Shown here one piece after another: positions 55,272-62,527 of a stretch of DNA of 64,000 nt. Each line of letters opens with the position of its first letter. Position 1 is the stretch's first letter. Source of the stretch: an uncultured Bacteroides sp. Lineage in GTDB: Bacteria; Bacteroidota; Bacteroidia; Bacteroidales; Bacteroidaceae. The stretch lies in the NCBI GenBank assembly GCA_947038155.1, contig CAMQVH010000001.1:248001-312000 (forward strand), read 5' to 3'. The translations under genes and the position numbers were made by a program. The notes below the pieces were generated by a model that ran no database searches, had not been told where the DNA came from, and saw only the letters and a program-made list of their open reading frames with translations.

Positions 55272-55299
55272 CGGTGTTCCCCGAACAAGGGGAACGCCG
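55272..55299 (+). other. Hairpin downstream of the VR
   Basis: CGGTGTTCCCC (55272-55282), loop GAACAA, GGGGAACGCCG (55289-55299): 11 pairs with one G-T. It is not followed by Ts. DGRs of BPP-1 type need a hairpin shortly after the VR for retrohoming; this one is 108 bp after the VR, further than usual, so the role is tentative. Confidence 0.6.
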
Positions 55300-55305
55300 T
55301 TCTTT

Positions 55306-55334
55306 ACGGGCGTCAGCCCGTTGAAAAATTTTTG
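55306..55334 (+). terminator. Terminator after the fibre gene
   Basis: ACGGGC-GTCA-GCCCGT (55306-55321), followed by TGAAAAATTTTTG. It separates the late tail transcript from the DGR template RNA unit. Confidence 0.65.
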
Positions 55335-55383
55335 TTTCCGGGGTTTTGTAGCTGTTTGTTAAATAATAATTTATGAAAAATCG

Positions 55384-55391
55384 TACTTTTG
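55384..55391 (+). promoter_or_regulatory. Promoter of the DGR template RNA / RT unit
   Basis: TACTTTTG matches TAnnTTTG, with a TTTG at 55355-55358 25 bp upstream as a loose -33 element. It lies 32 bp before the template repeat, so the DGR RNA could be made independently of the fibre gene. Confidence 0.65.
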
Positions 55392-55422
55392 CATTCAAAT
55401 TAAAAGGTGGCGCTTCCCCATA

Positions 55423-55539
55423 AGCCGTGTGGTTTATCGTGGCAACAACAACGCGAACCCGAATGGCGGTGTCTCGATGTCGAATGCGAACAACGATTTC
55501 TCGAATACGAACACGAACGTCGGTTCTCGTCTGAACAAC
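55423..55539 (+). repeat. DGR template repeat (TR)
   Basis: A 117-bp copy of the fibre's VR that supplies the template. It holds AAC/AAT codons at all diversified positions, so adenine mutagenesis can yield many residues but no stop codons at them. The surrounding frame (RGNNNANPNGGVSMSNANND) is open but is not expected to be translated. It is 209 bp upstream of the reverse transcriptase. Confidence 0.96.
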
Positions 55540-55748
55540 AATCGAAAAGAAATTTTAATCGGCGTACAACACCGGGGACTTGTCCCCACCGTGGTGCCGA
55601 GGGAAGCAAGCCTCAGTAACAGCAGCCTTTTCGGGGCTGGAAAACTGAAAAATAGAGTGTCGGGTAGGGTTTGGTAGGCCGGAAACGGTTCGAAGAAGCC
55701 GGGCCCGGGGGATTGAAGGCCCCGTATTAAAAACAAGAAAAGGTATTT
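55540..55748 (+). ncRNA. DGR RNA spacer between TR and RT
   Basis: A 209-bp stretch without a gene, rich in short inverted repeats (for example GGGGACTTGTCCCC near 55577 and GGGCCCGGGGGATTGAAGGCCCC near 55701). In known DGRs the RNA downstream of the TR is structured and primes template-dependent cDNA synthesis with the RT complex. The TR-spacer transcript is therefore likely the functional DGR RNA. Confidence 0.6.
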
Positions 55749-57053
55749 ATGCGCAGAGTTGGTCATATCATCGAGGAGATTGTGGAGCCTTCCAACATGG
55801 AGGCCTCGTTCCGGCAGGTCCTTCGCGGCAGGAAACGTAAACGCAGCCGCCAGGGGTGCTATCTGCTTGCGCATAAGCCCGAGGTATTGAAGGAACTGAC
55901 CGCACAAATTGCATCCGGCACTTTCCGCGTGAAAGACTACCGTGAGCGTGATATTGTGGAGGGCGGGAAACTACGCCGGATTCAGGTGATCCCGATGAAG
56001 GATCGTATTGCCGTGCATGCCATCATGGCGGTGGTGGACCGCCATTTGCGGAAACGTTTCATCCGTACTACCTCTGCCAGTATCAAGAAACGGGGGATGC
56101 ACGACCTTCTGGCGTATATCCGTCGTGATATGCGTGAGGATCCGGAAGGTACGCGTTACTGCTACAAGTTCGATATCACGAAGTTCTACGAAAGTGTGAA
56201 ACAGGATTTCGTGATGTATTGCGTGAACCGGGTTTTCAAGGACTTCAAACTTATGGCTATGCTGGAAAGTTTTGTCCGTCTGATGCCCGAGGGTTTGAGT
56301 ATCGGGCTGCGTAGCTCCCAGGGGCTGGGTAATTTGCTTTTGTCTGTGTTTTTGGACCATTATTTGAAGGACAGGTACGCCGTCCGTCATTTCTACCGTT
56401 ATTGTGATGACGGCGTTATACTGGGTAAAACGAAAGCGGAATTGTGGAAGATTCGTGATGCCGTCCATGGGCATGTTCAGCGGGTCGGTCTCGATGTGAA
56501 GGAGAACGAGCGCGTGTTTCCCCTGGGCGAGGGCGTTGATTTTCTGGGGTATGTGACTTTCGGTGCGGACCACGTCCGCCTGCGCAAGCGTATCAAGCAG
56601 AAATTCGCCCGAAAAATGCACGAGGTAAAATCGAGAAGAAGGAGGCGTGAGCTGATAGCGTCGTTCTACGGGATGGCCAAGCACGCCGACTGTCATACGT
56701 TGTTTAAAAAATTAACAGGCAAAGACATGAGATCATTCAAAGACTTGAACGTCGCTTATAAGCCCGAAGACGGCAAAAAGCGATTTCCCGGGGTGGTGGT
56801 AAGCATCCGGGAACTGGTAAACTTACCGATTGTAGTGAAGGACTTCGAGACGGGCATCAAGACCGAGCAGGGAGAAGACCGCTGTATCGTGGCCATCGAG
56901 ATGAACGGTGAGCCGAAGAAGTTCTTCACCAACAGCGAGGAGATGAAGAACATCCTCTCGCAAGTGAAAGAGATGCCCGACGGCTTTCCTTTTGAAACAA
57001 CCATCAAGACGGAAACCTTCGGGAAAGGTCGAACCAAATACGTATTTACATGA
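55749..57053 (+). CDS. DGR reverse transcriptase with C-terminal extension
   Basis: A 434-residue protein. RT blocks: FDITKFYESV (Asp142), IGLRSSQ (185-191, the DGR-type [IVL]GxxxSQ of RT block 4), YRYCDDGVI (catalytic YCDD 218-221), GVDFLGY (~262-268) and a basic thumb (KRIKQKFARKMHEVKSRRRRR). Residues ~345-434 (GVVVSIRELVNLPIVVKDFETG, then CIVAIEMNGEPKKFFTNSEEM, TIKTETFGKGRTKYVFT) form an extra beta-rich domain, perhaps an OB fold. It copies the TR RNA into adenine-mutagenised cDNA. No canonical Avd gene is adjacent; the extension or the next gene may substitute. Confidence 0.95.
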   Translation: MRRVGHIIEEIVEPSNMEASFRQVLRGRKRKRSRQGCYLLAHKPEVLKELTAQIASGTFRVKDYRERDIVEGGKLRRIQVIPMKDRIAVHAIMAVVDRHLRKRFIRTTSASIKKRGMHDLLAYIRRDMREDPEGTRYCYKFDITKFYESVKQDFVMYCVNRVFKDFKLMAMLESFVRLMPEGLSIGLRSSQGLGNLLLSVFLDHYLKDRYAVRHFYRYCDDGVILGKTKAELWKIRDAVHGHVQRVGLDVKENERVFPLGEGVDFLGYVTFGADHVRLRKRIKQKFARKMHEVKSRRRRRELIASFYGMAKHADCHTLFKKLTGKDMRSFKDLNVAYKPEDGKKRFPGVVVSIRELVNLPIVVKDFETGIKTEQGEDRCIVAIEMNGEPKKFFTNSEEMKNILSQVKEMPDGFPFETTIKTETFGKGRTKYVFT

Positions 57054-57535
57054 AACGAGTTGAAGGAACAGCTGGGGTGAAGCTGCTGGAATGCGTGAAC
57101 CCGGTGAAGAACACGTGGCGCGTCCGTTGGGACGTGCGGGAAAGGGAGGACGGTTCTGCCGACTATATGGAGGAGAACATTTTAGGGAAGCCCTCCCGTG
57201 AGATAATAAGAACCGTTATCCTAGGCTGGTACAACGAAGAGATCGACCGGGAGATACTTTCCGGCTTCGTTTACGAGGGTATGCCGGTGTGGCTGTCAAG
57301 CGAGAACCAGTTCAACTACAAGGCGGCCCACGACCTTGCCGTGCAGAACGGCGGCGCGACGCTTCCGGTGACGTTCAAGTTCGGGACGGATGAGGAGCCC
57401 CGGTACCGGACGTTCGGGAAACTGGAGGAACTGACGGACTTCTATACGAAAGCCATGAAGCACATCCAGGATACACTGGCTGACGGCTGGAAAAAGAAAG
57501 ACGCTTTTGATCCGGAGAAGTACCGGGTGGAATAA
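57050..57535 (+). CDS. Protein translationally coupled to the DGR RT, unknown function
   Basis: A 161-residue protein whose ATG overlaps the RT stop by 4 bp. The N-terminal half shows KNTWRVRWDVRERED...YMEENILGKPSREIIRTVILGWYN. The C-terminal half, FNYKAAHDLAVQNGGATLPVTFKFGTDEEP...YRTFGKLEELTDFYTKAMKHIQDTLADGWKKKDAF, looks like a DUF4376-type domain found in tail-related phage proteins. It is not an Avd-like four-helix bundle by pattern. It may be a tail fibre accessory protein or part of the DGR. Confidence 0.65.
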   Translation: MKRVEGTAGVKLLECVNPVKNTWRVRWDVREREDGSADYMEENILGKPSREIIRTVILGWYNEEIDREILSGFVYEGMPVWLSSENQFNYKAAHDLAVQNGGATLPVTFKFGTDEEPRYRTFGKLEELTDFYTKAMKHIQDTLADGWKKKDAFDPEKYRVE

Positions 57536-57541
57536 ATCCTT

Positions 57542-57689
57542 CGGGGGAGGATAAGAAAAAAAGCCCCCGGCCTGTTAAAAAGTAACGCCAATCACTTTTA
57601 TAAACATGAAACGCCAAACCGCGCGACCGGGGGCAAATACCCTCTGTCACGGTTTGACGTTTTTTTTGTTGTCTAAAAAATGATTGGCG
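57542..57689. repeat. Nested palindromes / alternative stem structures
   Basis: CGCCAATCA (57586-57594) matches inverted TGATTGGCG (57681-57689); inside it AAACGCCAAACCG (57609-57621) pairs with CGGTTTGACGTTT (57650-57662) and is followed by Ts, a terminator-like form for the RT unit. GCCCCCGG (57563-57570) can pair with either CGGGGG (57542-57547) or CCGGGGGC (57627-57634). These pairings cannot all form at once. Confidence 0.65.
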
Positions 57690-57715
57690 ATGCAAAGATA
57701 TAATTTTTTTGTTGT

Positions 57716-57958
57716 ATGAAAGTGATTGAGATACTAAACTTTAACCGGGAGCTGTTGAAAAGGCTCCAGGCGGCCGGCATCCGTCTGGAGGATGCCCGGT
57801 ATATTGACCTGTATGCGGACTATACCCGCCTGCTGGATCAGGGTGAAAAAGTCTCGTATGCTGTGGCCGTATTGTCCGAAAAGTATTCGGTGAGCGAGCG
57901 CAAGGTTTATGCCTTGGTAAAACGCTTCCAGAGCGACTGCAAGACGCTTGCAGTGTGA
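57716..57958 (+). CDS. Small HTH protein, possible Mor/C-like activator
   Basis: An 80-residue protein with a helical N-terminus (LKRLQAAGIRLEDARYIDLYADYTRLL) and a C-terminal helix-turn-helix, AVLSEKYSVSERKVYALVKRF. The layout, with YIDLYADY before the HTH, is reminiscent of Mor/C middle activators of Mu-like phages, though Mor proteins are usually ~130 residues. It sits after the palindromic region, which may hold its promoter (AT-rich TATAATTTTTTTG at 57698-57710). A role in late transcription is inference. Confidence 0.6.
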   Translation: MKVIEILNFNRELLKRLQAAGIRLEDARYIDLYADYTRLLDQGEKVSYAVAVLSEKYSVSERKVYALVKRFQSDCKTLAV

Positions 57959-58030
57959 ACGGGGTGTTTTATGCCGTAGGGAGTGCCGTTTCCCCTTATC
58001 TTTAGGGTGTTTCAATTTTAGAAGGAGGAA

Positions 58031-58675
58031 ATGGCTATGAACAAGTATTATCGTATCCTGGACAAGATTCTTGCCACGGGAAAAACACAGACCAACAAGA
58101 AGGGAAACATACAGTACCTTCTGAACGAGCAGCTGTCACTGACACCGGCGGACCTGCTCGACATATTCGAGGGGCATAATATCGCCCGCAAGAAACTCCG
58201 CAGCGAGCTCCAGCTGTTCATGCAGGGGGAACGTAACGTGGAGAAGTACCGGGAGGCCGGTATCAACTGGTGGGATTATTGCGGTTCTATCCTGGTGAAC
58301 AGTTATCCGACCTATTTCGAGAAGCTGCCGCCGTTGATAGCGAAAATCAACCGGGAGAAACGCAACAGCAAGAACTACGTGCTTTTCCTGGGTGAGACCG
58401 GTGCGGAAAGCAACCAGGCACCCTGTCTGAGTCTGGTACAGTTCCAGCTGGACGGTGGTGAACTGGTTCTGTCCGCCTACCAGCGCAGCAGCGACGCGAA
58501 CCTCGGGCTGCCTTCCGATATTTACCACCTGTACCTGATGGCGCGGCAGATAGAACTTCCCCTGAAATCGATCACACTTTACCTGGGTAATGTGCATATC
58601 TATGAGAACAATATCCCGGGCACCCGTGCGCTGATCGGCGGTGACGAGACGGTCCGCTTCGGGCTGAACGTGTAG
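58031..58675 (+). CDS. Thymidylate synthase-like protein (compact, divergent)
   Basis: A 214-residue member of the thymidylate synthase superfamily. Matches to ThyA are LRSELQLFMQGERNVEKY (~56-73), the catalytic Cys132 in NQAPCLSLVQF, AYQRSSDANLGLPSDI (149-164, the dUMP phosphate/sugar site) and YLGNVHIYENN (~184-194). The usual DRTGTGT phosphate loop is replaced by TNKKGN and the C-terminal lid is short. ThyA normally is ~264 residues. A role in making a modified pyrimidine, or simply an altered dUMP-folate enzyme, is possible. It lies just before a DNA methylase. RBS GAAGGAGG precedes ATG 58031. Confidence 0.8.
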   Translation: MAMNKYYRILDKILATGKTQTNKKGNIQYLLNEQLSLTPADLLDIFEGHNIARKKLRSELQLFMQGERNVEKYREAGINWWDYCGSILVNSYPTYFEKLPPLIAKINREKRNSKNYVLFLGETGAESNQAPCLSLVQFQLDGGELVLSAYQRSSDANLGLPSDIYHLYLMARQIELPLKSITLYLGNVHIYENNIPGTRALIGGDETVRFGLNV

Positions 58676-58770
58676 TTTGCTGTATGTATCTTGCAGCGGG
58701 AACAGTTCATGTTTCCCGCTGTTTTTCGTTTATTTTGGGGACCTTTGCGGCCGTTTTAAAGCAGAATGAA

Positions 58771-59625
58771 ATGAAAAAGATGTATTTGTCCGCCCCGCTT
58801 CCTTTCGTGGGGCAGAAACGCATGTTTGCGAAGGAATTTATCAAGGTGCTGGGACAGTTCCCGGACAGCACCGTATTTGTGGACCTGTTTGGCGGCTCGG
58901 GCCTGCTGTCACATATTACCAAATGTGTCAGGCCTGATGCCGTCGTTGTGTATAACGACTTCGACAACTACCGCCAGCGGCTTGCAAATATCCCGGCCAC
59001 CAATGTGCTGTTATCCGATTTGCGCCGGATAGCTGAAGGGGAACCCAGAAACAAACGTATAACCGGGGAGGTTCGCGATAAAATGTTTGCCCGTATTGAG
59101 AGGGAAGAGAAGGAGCACGGCTACGTGGATTATATCACGATTTCCGCATCCTTGTTGTTCGCCATGAAATATGTGACCAGTTTGGAAGGAATGAAGAAAG
59201 AAGCCATCTACAATAGGATTCGGCAGACAGACTATCCCGAAGCAAAGGATTATCTGGAAGGACTGACTATAACCGGCGAAGACTACAAGGAAGTGTTCAA
59301 ACGTTACAAGGATGCGCCGGGTGTGGTGTTTCTTGTGGATCCGCCGTACCTTTCTACTGAGGTGGGTACTTATAAGATGTTCTGGCGTCTGGCCGACTAT
59401 CTGGATGTACTGACCGTTCTGAAAGGGCATTCGTTCGTGTACTTCACTTCGAACAAGTCCTCCATTTTAGAACTGTGCGACTGGATGGACCGAAACCCAT
59501 TTGTCGGTAGCCCATTCAAGGAATGCAGGAGAGTGGAGTTTAGTGCAAACGTAAACTATCAAGCTAAATATACAGACATGATGCTGTACACGAAGCCGGA
59601 TGAAGTGCCGGGTATAGCAGCTTAA
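58771..59625 (+). CDS. DNA adenine methyltransferase (D12 class)
   Basis: A 284-residue Dam-like N6-adenine methylase. SAM-binding motif I FVDLFGGSGLL (36-46) and catalytic motif IV DPPYLS (190-195) are clear, with the helical target-recognition region between. The start is MKKMYLSAPLPFVGQKR, the D12-class opening. I use ATG 58771; an in-frame upstream start at 58684 would give a hydrophobic extension not found in this family. Located at the right end of the phage, as is the mom operon in Mu, it likely protects the DNA from host restriction. A terminator follows. Confidence 0.9.
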   Translation: MKKMYLSAPLPFVGQKRMFAKEFIKVLGQFPDSTVFVDLFGGSGLLSHITKCVRPDAVVVYNDFDNYRQRLANIPATNVLLSDLRRIAEGEPRNKRITGEVRDKMFARIEREEKEHGYVDYITISASLLFAMKYVTSLEGMKKEAIYNRIRQTDYPEAKDYLEGLTITGEDYKEVFKRYKDAPGVVFLVDPPYLSTEVGTYKMFWRLADYLDVLTVLKGHSFVYFTSNKSSILELCDWMDRNPFVGSPFKECRRVEFSANVNYQAKYTDMMLYTKPDEVPGIAA

Positions 59626-59713
59626 CACTGCATAAAGATAGTGAATTATTTTGAATCTGCAATGGCTTTCAAATGATATTTTAAGGCGTTCAAAGAGGGT
59701 TCAAGTGAAAGAC

Positions 59714-59764
59714 AAACGGTGGGCTTTGGTCGTGCAGAATAGGACCGCGCTCACCGTTTTTCTT
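59714..59764 (+). terminator. Terminator after the methylase
   Basis: AAACGGTG (59714-59721) pairs with CACCGTTT (59752-59759), followed by T-rich DNA; an inner GGTC/GACC pairing extends the structure. The T-rich tail merges with the right-end binding repeats. Confidence 0.65.
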
Positions 59765-59836
59765 GTACGCGTCGTTTTTGTACTTTTTGAAACGCATCGT
59801 TTTTGTTAATCGGCACGTCTGGTTTTTCCGGATTTA
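59761..59836 (-). other. Right prophage end with transposase-binding-like repeats
   Basis: Read inward from 59836 on the minus strand: TAAATCCGGAAAAACCAGAC (outer site), then AAAAACGATGCGTTTCA starting at 59804, then AAAAACGACGCGTACAA starting at 59779, and AAAAACGGTGAG starting at 59761. They share AAAAACGnnnCGT with the three left-end sites and are inverted relative to them. Confidence 0.75.
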
Positions 59837-59841
59837 GCTAT
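59837..59841 (+). repeat. Right copy of the 5-bp target-site duplication (GCTAT)
   Basis: Identical to 17709-17713; marks the right boundary of the transposed prophage in cas8. Confidence 0.85.
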
Positions 59842-60877
59842 CGGCTATGGAGTTGTTGATGCTACAGCTGCCACTACCGGACAAATTTCAAGCATCGCTT
59901 TTCCTGATAACAAAGAAGATATTTATCTTTCGTGGATTGGTGCCGGACTTGGAATTGGGGTTGTAGGTGGATTAACCATTCTCTTTAATCATGAGCAAAT
60001 CCTATTGGATATATTTGAAGGTTGGCATTATTATCGACAATATTTGGAGAAAAATCCTTTATTGAAAGGGAACCAGATAAATACATGGAATGGACGCTGG
60101 ATCTCACAACGTTATGACCGGGAATATGATTCGGATGATCCGTTGATGAATTTTAATCCTTTGGTGCCGATGAGCGATGGATTGTTCAATTTGCAGACGG
60201 TTCCTTGGGCGGAGGTAATTGCAGGGATTGCCCGAAATAATCCGACGTCAAATATGGTGGGATATCTGTATAGTATCGGACAGACAAACACTACCGTTGG
60301 TTTTATTCCTTTTAAACTTCAAGATATCATACGGCCCAGTCAGTTATATGCAAAGATATTTGGTGAATCTGTATGGATGCAAAACCGAAAGAAGGTAGAG
60401 GCATTATATGGAACTGCCATAGGGCTTAGGGCAGCGTGTCAAGCCGGATGTATCGGGATACCTGCTATGGAACCTAAAGGACTTAGAGCTTTTTTTCCGA
60501 CAGAAAAAGGCATGAAAAAGATCTCCTATAAAGGTGACGAGGAACAAGAAATAACGTTTAATACTTACTTAATTTGGATATTAGCCATGTTGAACAACGA
60601 AAAGCTATGGGATATGTCCCGTGAATTTGCAGAACTGCTTTTAAAATATGAAGCAGGTGCCGGAAAGGGCAGAAAGGATAGAACAAATAATGTTAATCAA
60701 CTGCTTGAATCAGTTTCGACAAAACAGTTTCTTTTGAATCTTATACCTATTGTAAAAGATGAAGAAGAAAGAACTGGATATGAAAATATAGGGAAAATGG
60801 TAAATATGATGCCAAAGGATAATTTTCCGTATTTTAATACGCTCATTAGATTTCAATATGCATTACTGAATAAATAA
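59837..60877 (+). pseudogene. cas8: cas8 (type I-B large subunit), 3' fragment after the prophage
   Basis: The remaining ~346 codons of cas8, beginning with the right copy of GCTAT (59837-59841) and running in frame AIGYGVVDATAATTGQISS... to the stop at 60877. A TTG at 60005 is the first start-like codon but no ribosome site precedes it, so it probably is not translated usefully. With the 5' fragment (17427-17713) it would code for a ~440-residue Cascade large subunit. cas7 starts 13 bp downstream. The interruption also cuts cas7-cas2 off from the operon promoter unless phage-end transcription substitutes. Confidence 0.85.
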
Positions 60878-60890
60878 AAATATTATTACT

Positions 60891-61949
60891 ATGAAACCTT
60901 ACATTTATTTGAGGGGATTGCGTCATGTAGATCTGTCCGTATTTTGTGTAGAGAGTGGTCAAAAATCATATTGGGATCCTGTGTTCAATGTACGGGTGCC
61001 TTTCTCCAGTGGTCAACAAGTGAAAAGAAGTATCTTGGATACTATAAACAGCGAATTGCAAGTAGATCCTTCTTCGGTCACTTTTGTTTTTGATGTGAAC
61101 AATAAGGGTGCTTTGGGAGAAGGAGAAGTTCTCTCGCTTTGTGATCCTCAATACTTTGACCAACTTCTTGGTGGTTGGATGAAAGCTGCCAAGGGAGGGA
61201 AGGAGAGAACTCTTAAAAGAAGAAGTCCATTTTCTATTTCTGCCATGCGTCTGCTTCATCCTTTGTTAGGTGGACGATTTTCAGAGAATGCAACCTTTGA
61301 TCGGAGTGACAAACCTGAAATTCATAAGGTTGTTGTAAGAGATGCATCAGGTAAACCTATGTCCGAAGAGGCAGTTGAAGAATTATTGGCAGGTACGGAT
61401 AGAAGTTTATATCGTAAATGGATTCCTGATAACGCAAGAGCTACCGGATTGTTTGTTTATGACGTAGCCATTGATTTACGAACTTTGTTTGCCGTTTCTG
61501 TAAATCAGATGGAACCGGAACTGACAAAGGAGAAAATTGATGAATTGAAAGGGAAAGGATGGATAAGTTCCCGAAATGTATTTGGAGAGTGTTTAATTAT
61601 GCCTAAAGAGAGTCGGTATAAAGCAATACCAGCTATAGCAAAGGCTTTAATCAATTGGCGGATTTCCAGTAATCAATCAAGGACGTTCAGTCTGATGGAA
61701 ACATTAGCTATTGCAATTAGTGATAATGCGAATACTTTGGCTGGAGCTATACGTGCTAAATTAATTGATGATTCGGAAAAAACAAAAGCTAAGCCCATGG
61801 TGGATGAAACGGCCGGAGCAGAGTTGTTTGTAACCCTGCCGTGTTCCGGATATATGGTGACTGAAACAGAATCTGCAGATGCATTACAGAAAGCGGAAGA
61901 ACGTTTGATAGAATTACTATCTGCTTTTGATTACGAAAATCAGAAATAA
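60891..61949 (+). CDS. cas7: CRISPR-associated protein Cas7 (type I-B, DevR/Cst2-like)
   Basis: A 352-residue backbone subunit of Cascade that binds along the crRNA spacer. The N-terminus (MKPYIYLRGLRHVDLSVFCVES) and YWDPVFNVRVPFSSGQQVKRSILD resemble the Cas7/DevR RAMP fold. Position after cas8 and before cas4-cas1-cas2 matches the Bacteroides I-B operon. The ORF looks intact. It is followed by an intrinsic hairpin. With cas8 disrupted, cas7 could still be translated if transcribed. Confidence 0.88.
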   Translation: MKPYIYLRGLRHVDLSVFCVESGQKSYWDPVFNVRVPFSSGQQVKRSILDTINSELQVDPSSVTFVFDVNNKGALGEGEVLSLCDPQYFDQLLGGWMKAAKGGKERTLKRRSPFSISAMRLLHPLLGGRFSENATFDRSDKPEIHKVVVRDASGKPMSEEAVEELLAGTDRSLYRKWIPDNARATGLFVYDVAIDLRTLFAVSVNQMEPELTKEKIDELKGKGWISSRNVFGECLIMPKESRYKAIPAIAKALINWRISSNQSRTFSLMETLAIAISDNANTLAGAIRAKLIDDSEKTKAKPMVDETAGAELFVTLPCSGYMVTETESADALQKAEERLIELLSAFDYENQK

Positions 61950-61965
61950 AATACTCTTTATATTT

Positions 61966-61997
61966 TCAGGCAGAGCATTTTACTCTGCCTGATTTTT
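61966..61997 (+). terminator. Hairpin terminator between cas7 and cas4
   Basis: TCAGGCAGAG (61966-61975), a 7-base loop and CTCTGCCTGA (61983-61992), followed by five Ts. It divides interference genes (cas6-7) from adaptation genes (cas4-1-2) and probably reduces read-through. Confidence 0.8.
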
Positions 61998-62014
61998 CAA
62001 AATATAGGTAGAAG

Positions 62015-62527
62015 ATGAAAGTAACCGGTACTCATTTTAATTATTATCAAGTTTGTAAACGTAAACTTTGGTTGTTTGCTAACGGTATAACAATGGAGCA
62101 TACTTCAGATTTAGTCTATGAGGGGAAACTAATTCATGAGGAATCATATCCACAACGTTCGGCCAAGTATGAAGAAGTTGAGATAGATGGTATTAAAGTT
62201 GATTATTATGATACTGGAAATAAGATAATTCATGAGATCAAAAAGTCAGACAAGATAGAACGGGCTCATGAATGGCAGTTGAAATATTATATATACATAT
62301 TTGAGCGGAATGGAATGGAAGGAGTAACCGGAATATTAGAATATCCGGTTTTACGCAAAAAAGATCTGATATATCTTAGCGATATTGATCGTGAAATGAT
62401 TTGCGAAATGGAACATGATATTTTGCAGATAATAGAATCGGATTCTTGTCCACCGTTGGAAAAGAAGAGGGTATGTAAAAATTGTAGTTACTTAGATTTT
62501 TGTTATAGCGGAGAGGAAGAAGAATGA
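62015..62527 (+). CDS. cas4: CRISPR-associated exonuclease Cas4
   Basis: A 170-residue RecB-like Fe-S nuclease used in spacer selection. GTHFNYYQVCKRKLWLF opens the family (first cluster Cys at ~16). Nuclease motifs are HEIKKSDK (~75, E-x-K) and HEWQLKYYIYIFE (~88-100, QxxxY). The remaining cluster cysteines are CPPLEKKRVCKNCSYLDFC (~146-165, three further cysteines). It overlaps cas1 by 4 bp. It appears intact. Confidence 0.93.
   Translation: MKVTGTHFNYYQVCKRKLWLFANGITMEHTSDLVYEGKLIHEESYPQRSAKYEEVEIDGIKVDYYDTGNKIIHEIKKSDKIERAHEWQLKYYIYIFERNGMEGVTGILEYPVLRKKDLIYLSDIDREMICEMEHDILQIIESDSCPPLEKKRVCKNCSYLDFCYSGEEEE

Larger units (their letters stand above)
17714..59836 (+). mobile_element. Mu-like transposable prophage (Hankyphage-like) inserted in cas8
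   Basis: A 42.1-kb element bounded by matching terminal sequences. Reading inward, TAAGGGGGGAAAAACGAAAC on the left aligns with TAAATCCGGAAAAACCAGAC on the right, and a short target duplication flanks them. It encodes a DDE transposase, a MuB-like ATPase, a CI-like repressor, DUF3164- and GemA-like early proteins, a Mu-type DUF935 portal, DUF1320 protein and MuF head protein. A long-tail morphogenesis module, a diversity-generating retroelement and right-end DNA modification genes complete it. No tyrosine or serine integrase is present. All structural genes look intact, so it may be inducible. Similarity to the Bacteroides Hankyphage group is from memory of that phage's described content. Confidence 0.95.

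Noticed and set aside
55407..55677. Open frames covering the template repeat region
   Set aside because: They are open because the TR mirrors the coding VR; no ribosome site or conserved protein outside the repeat. The region is treated as DGR RNA.
17714..59836. Site-specific integrase-driven prophage
   Set aside because: No tyrosine or serine recombinase is encoded, the target is not a tRNA gene, and the short duplication with a DDE transposase fits Mu-type transposition.
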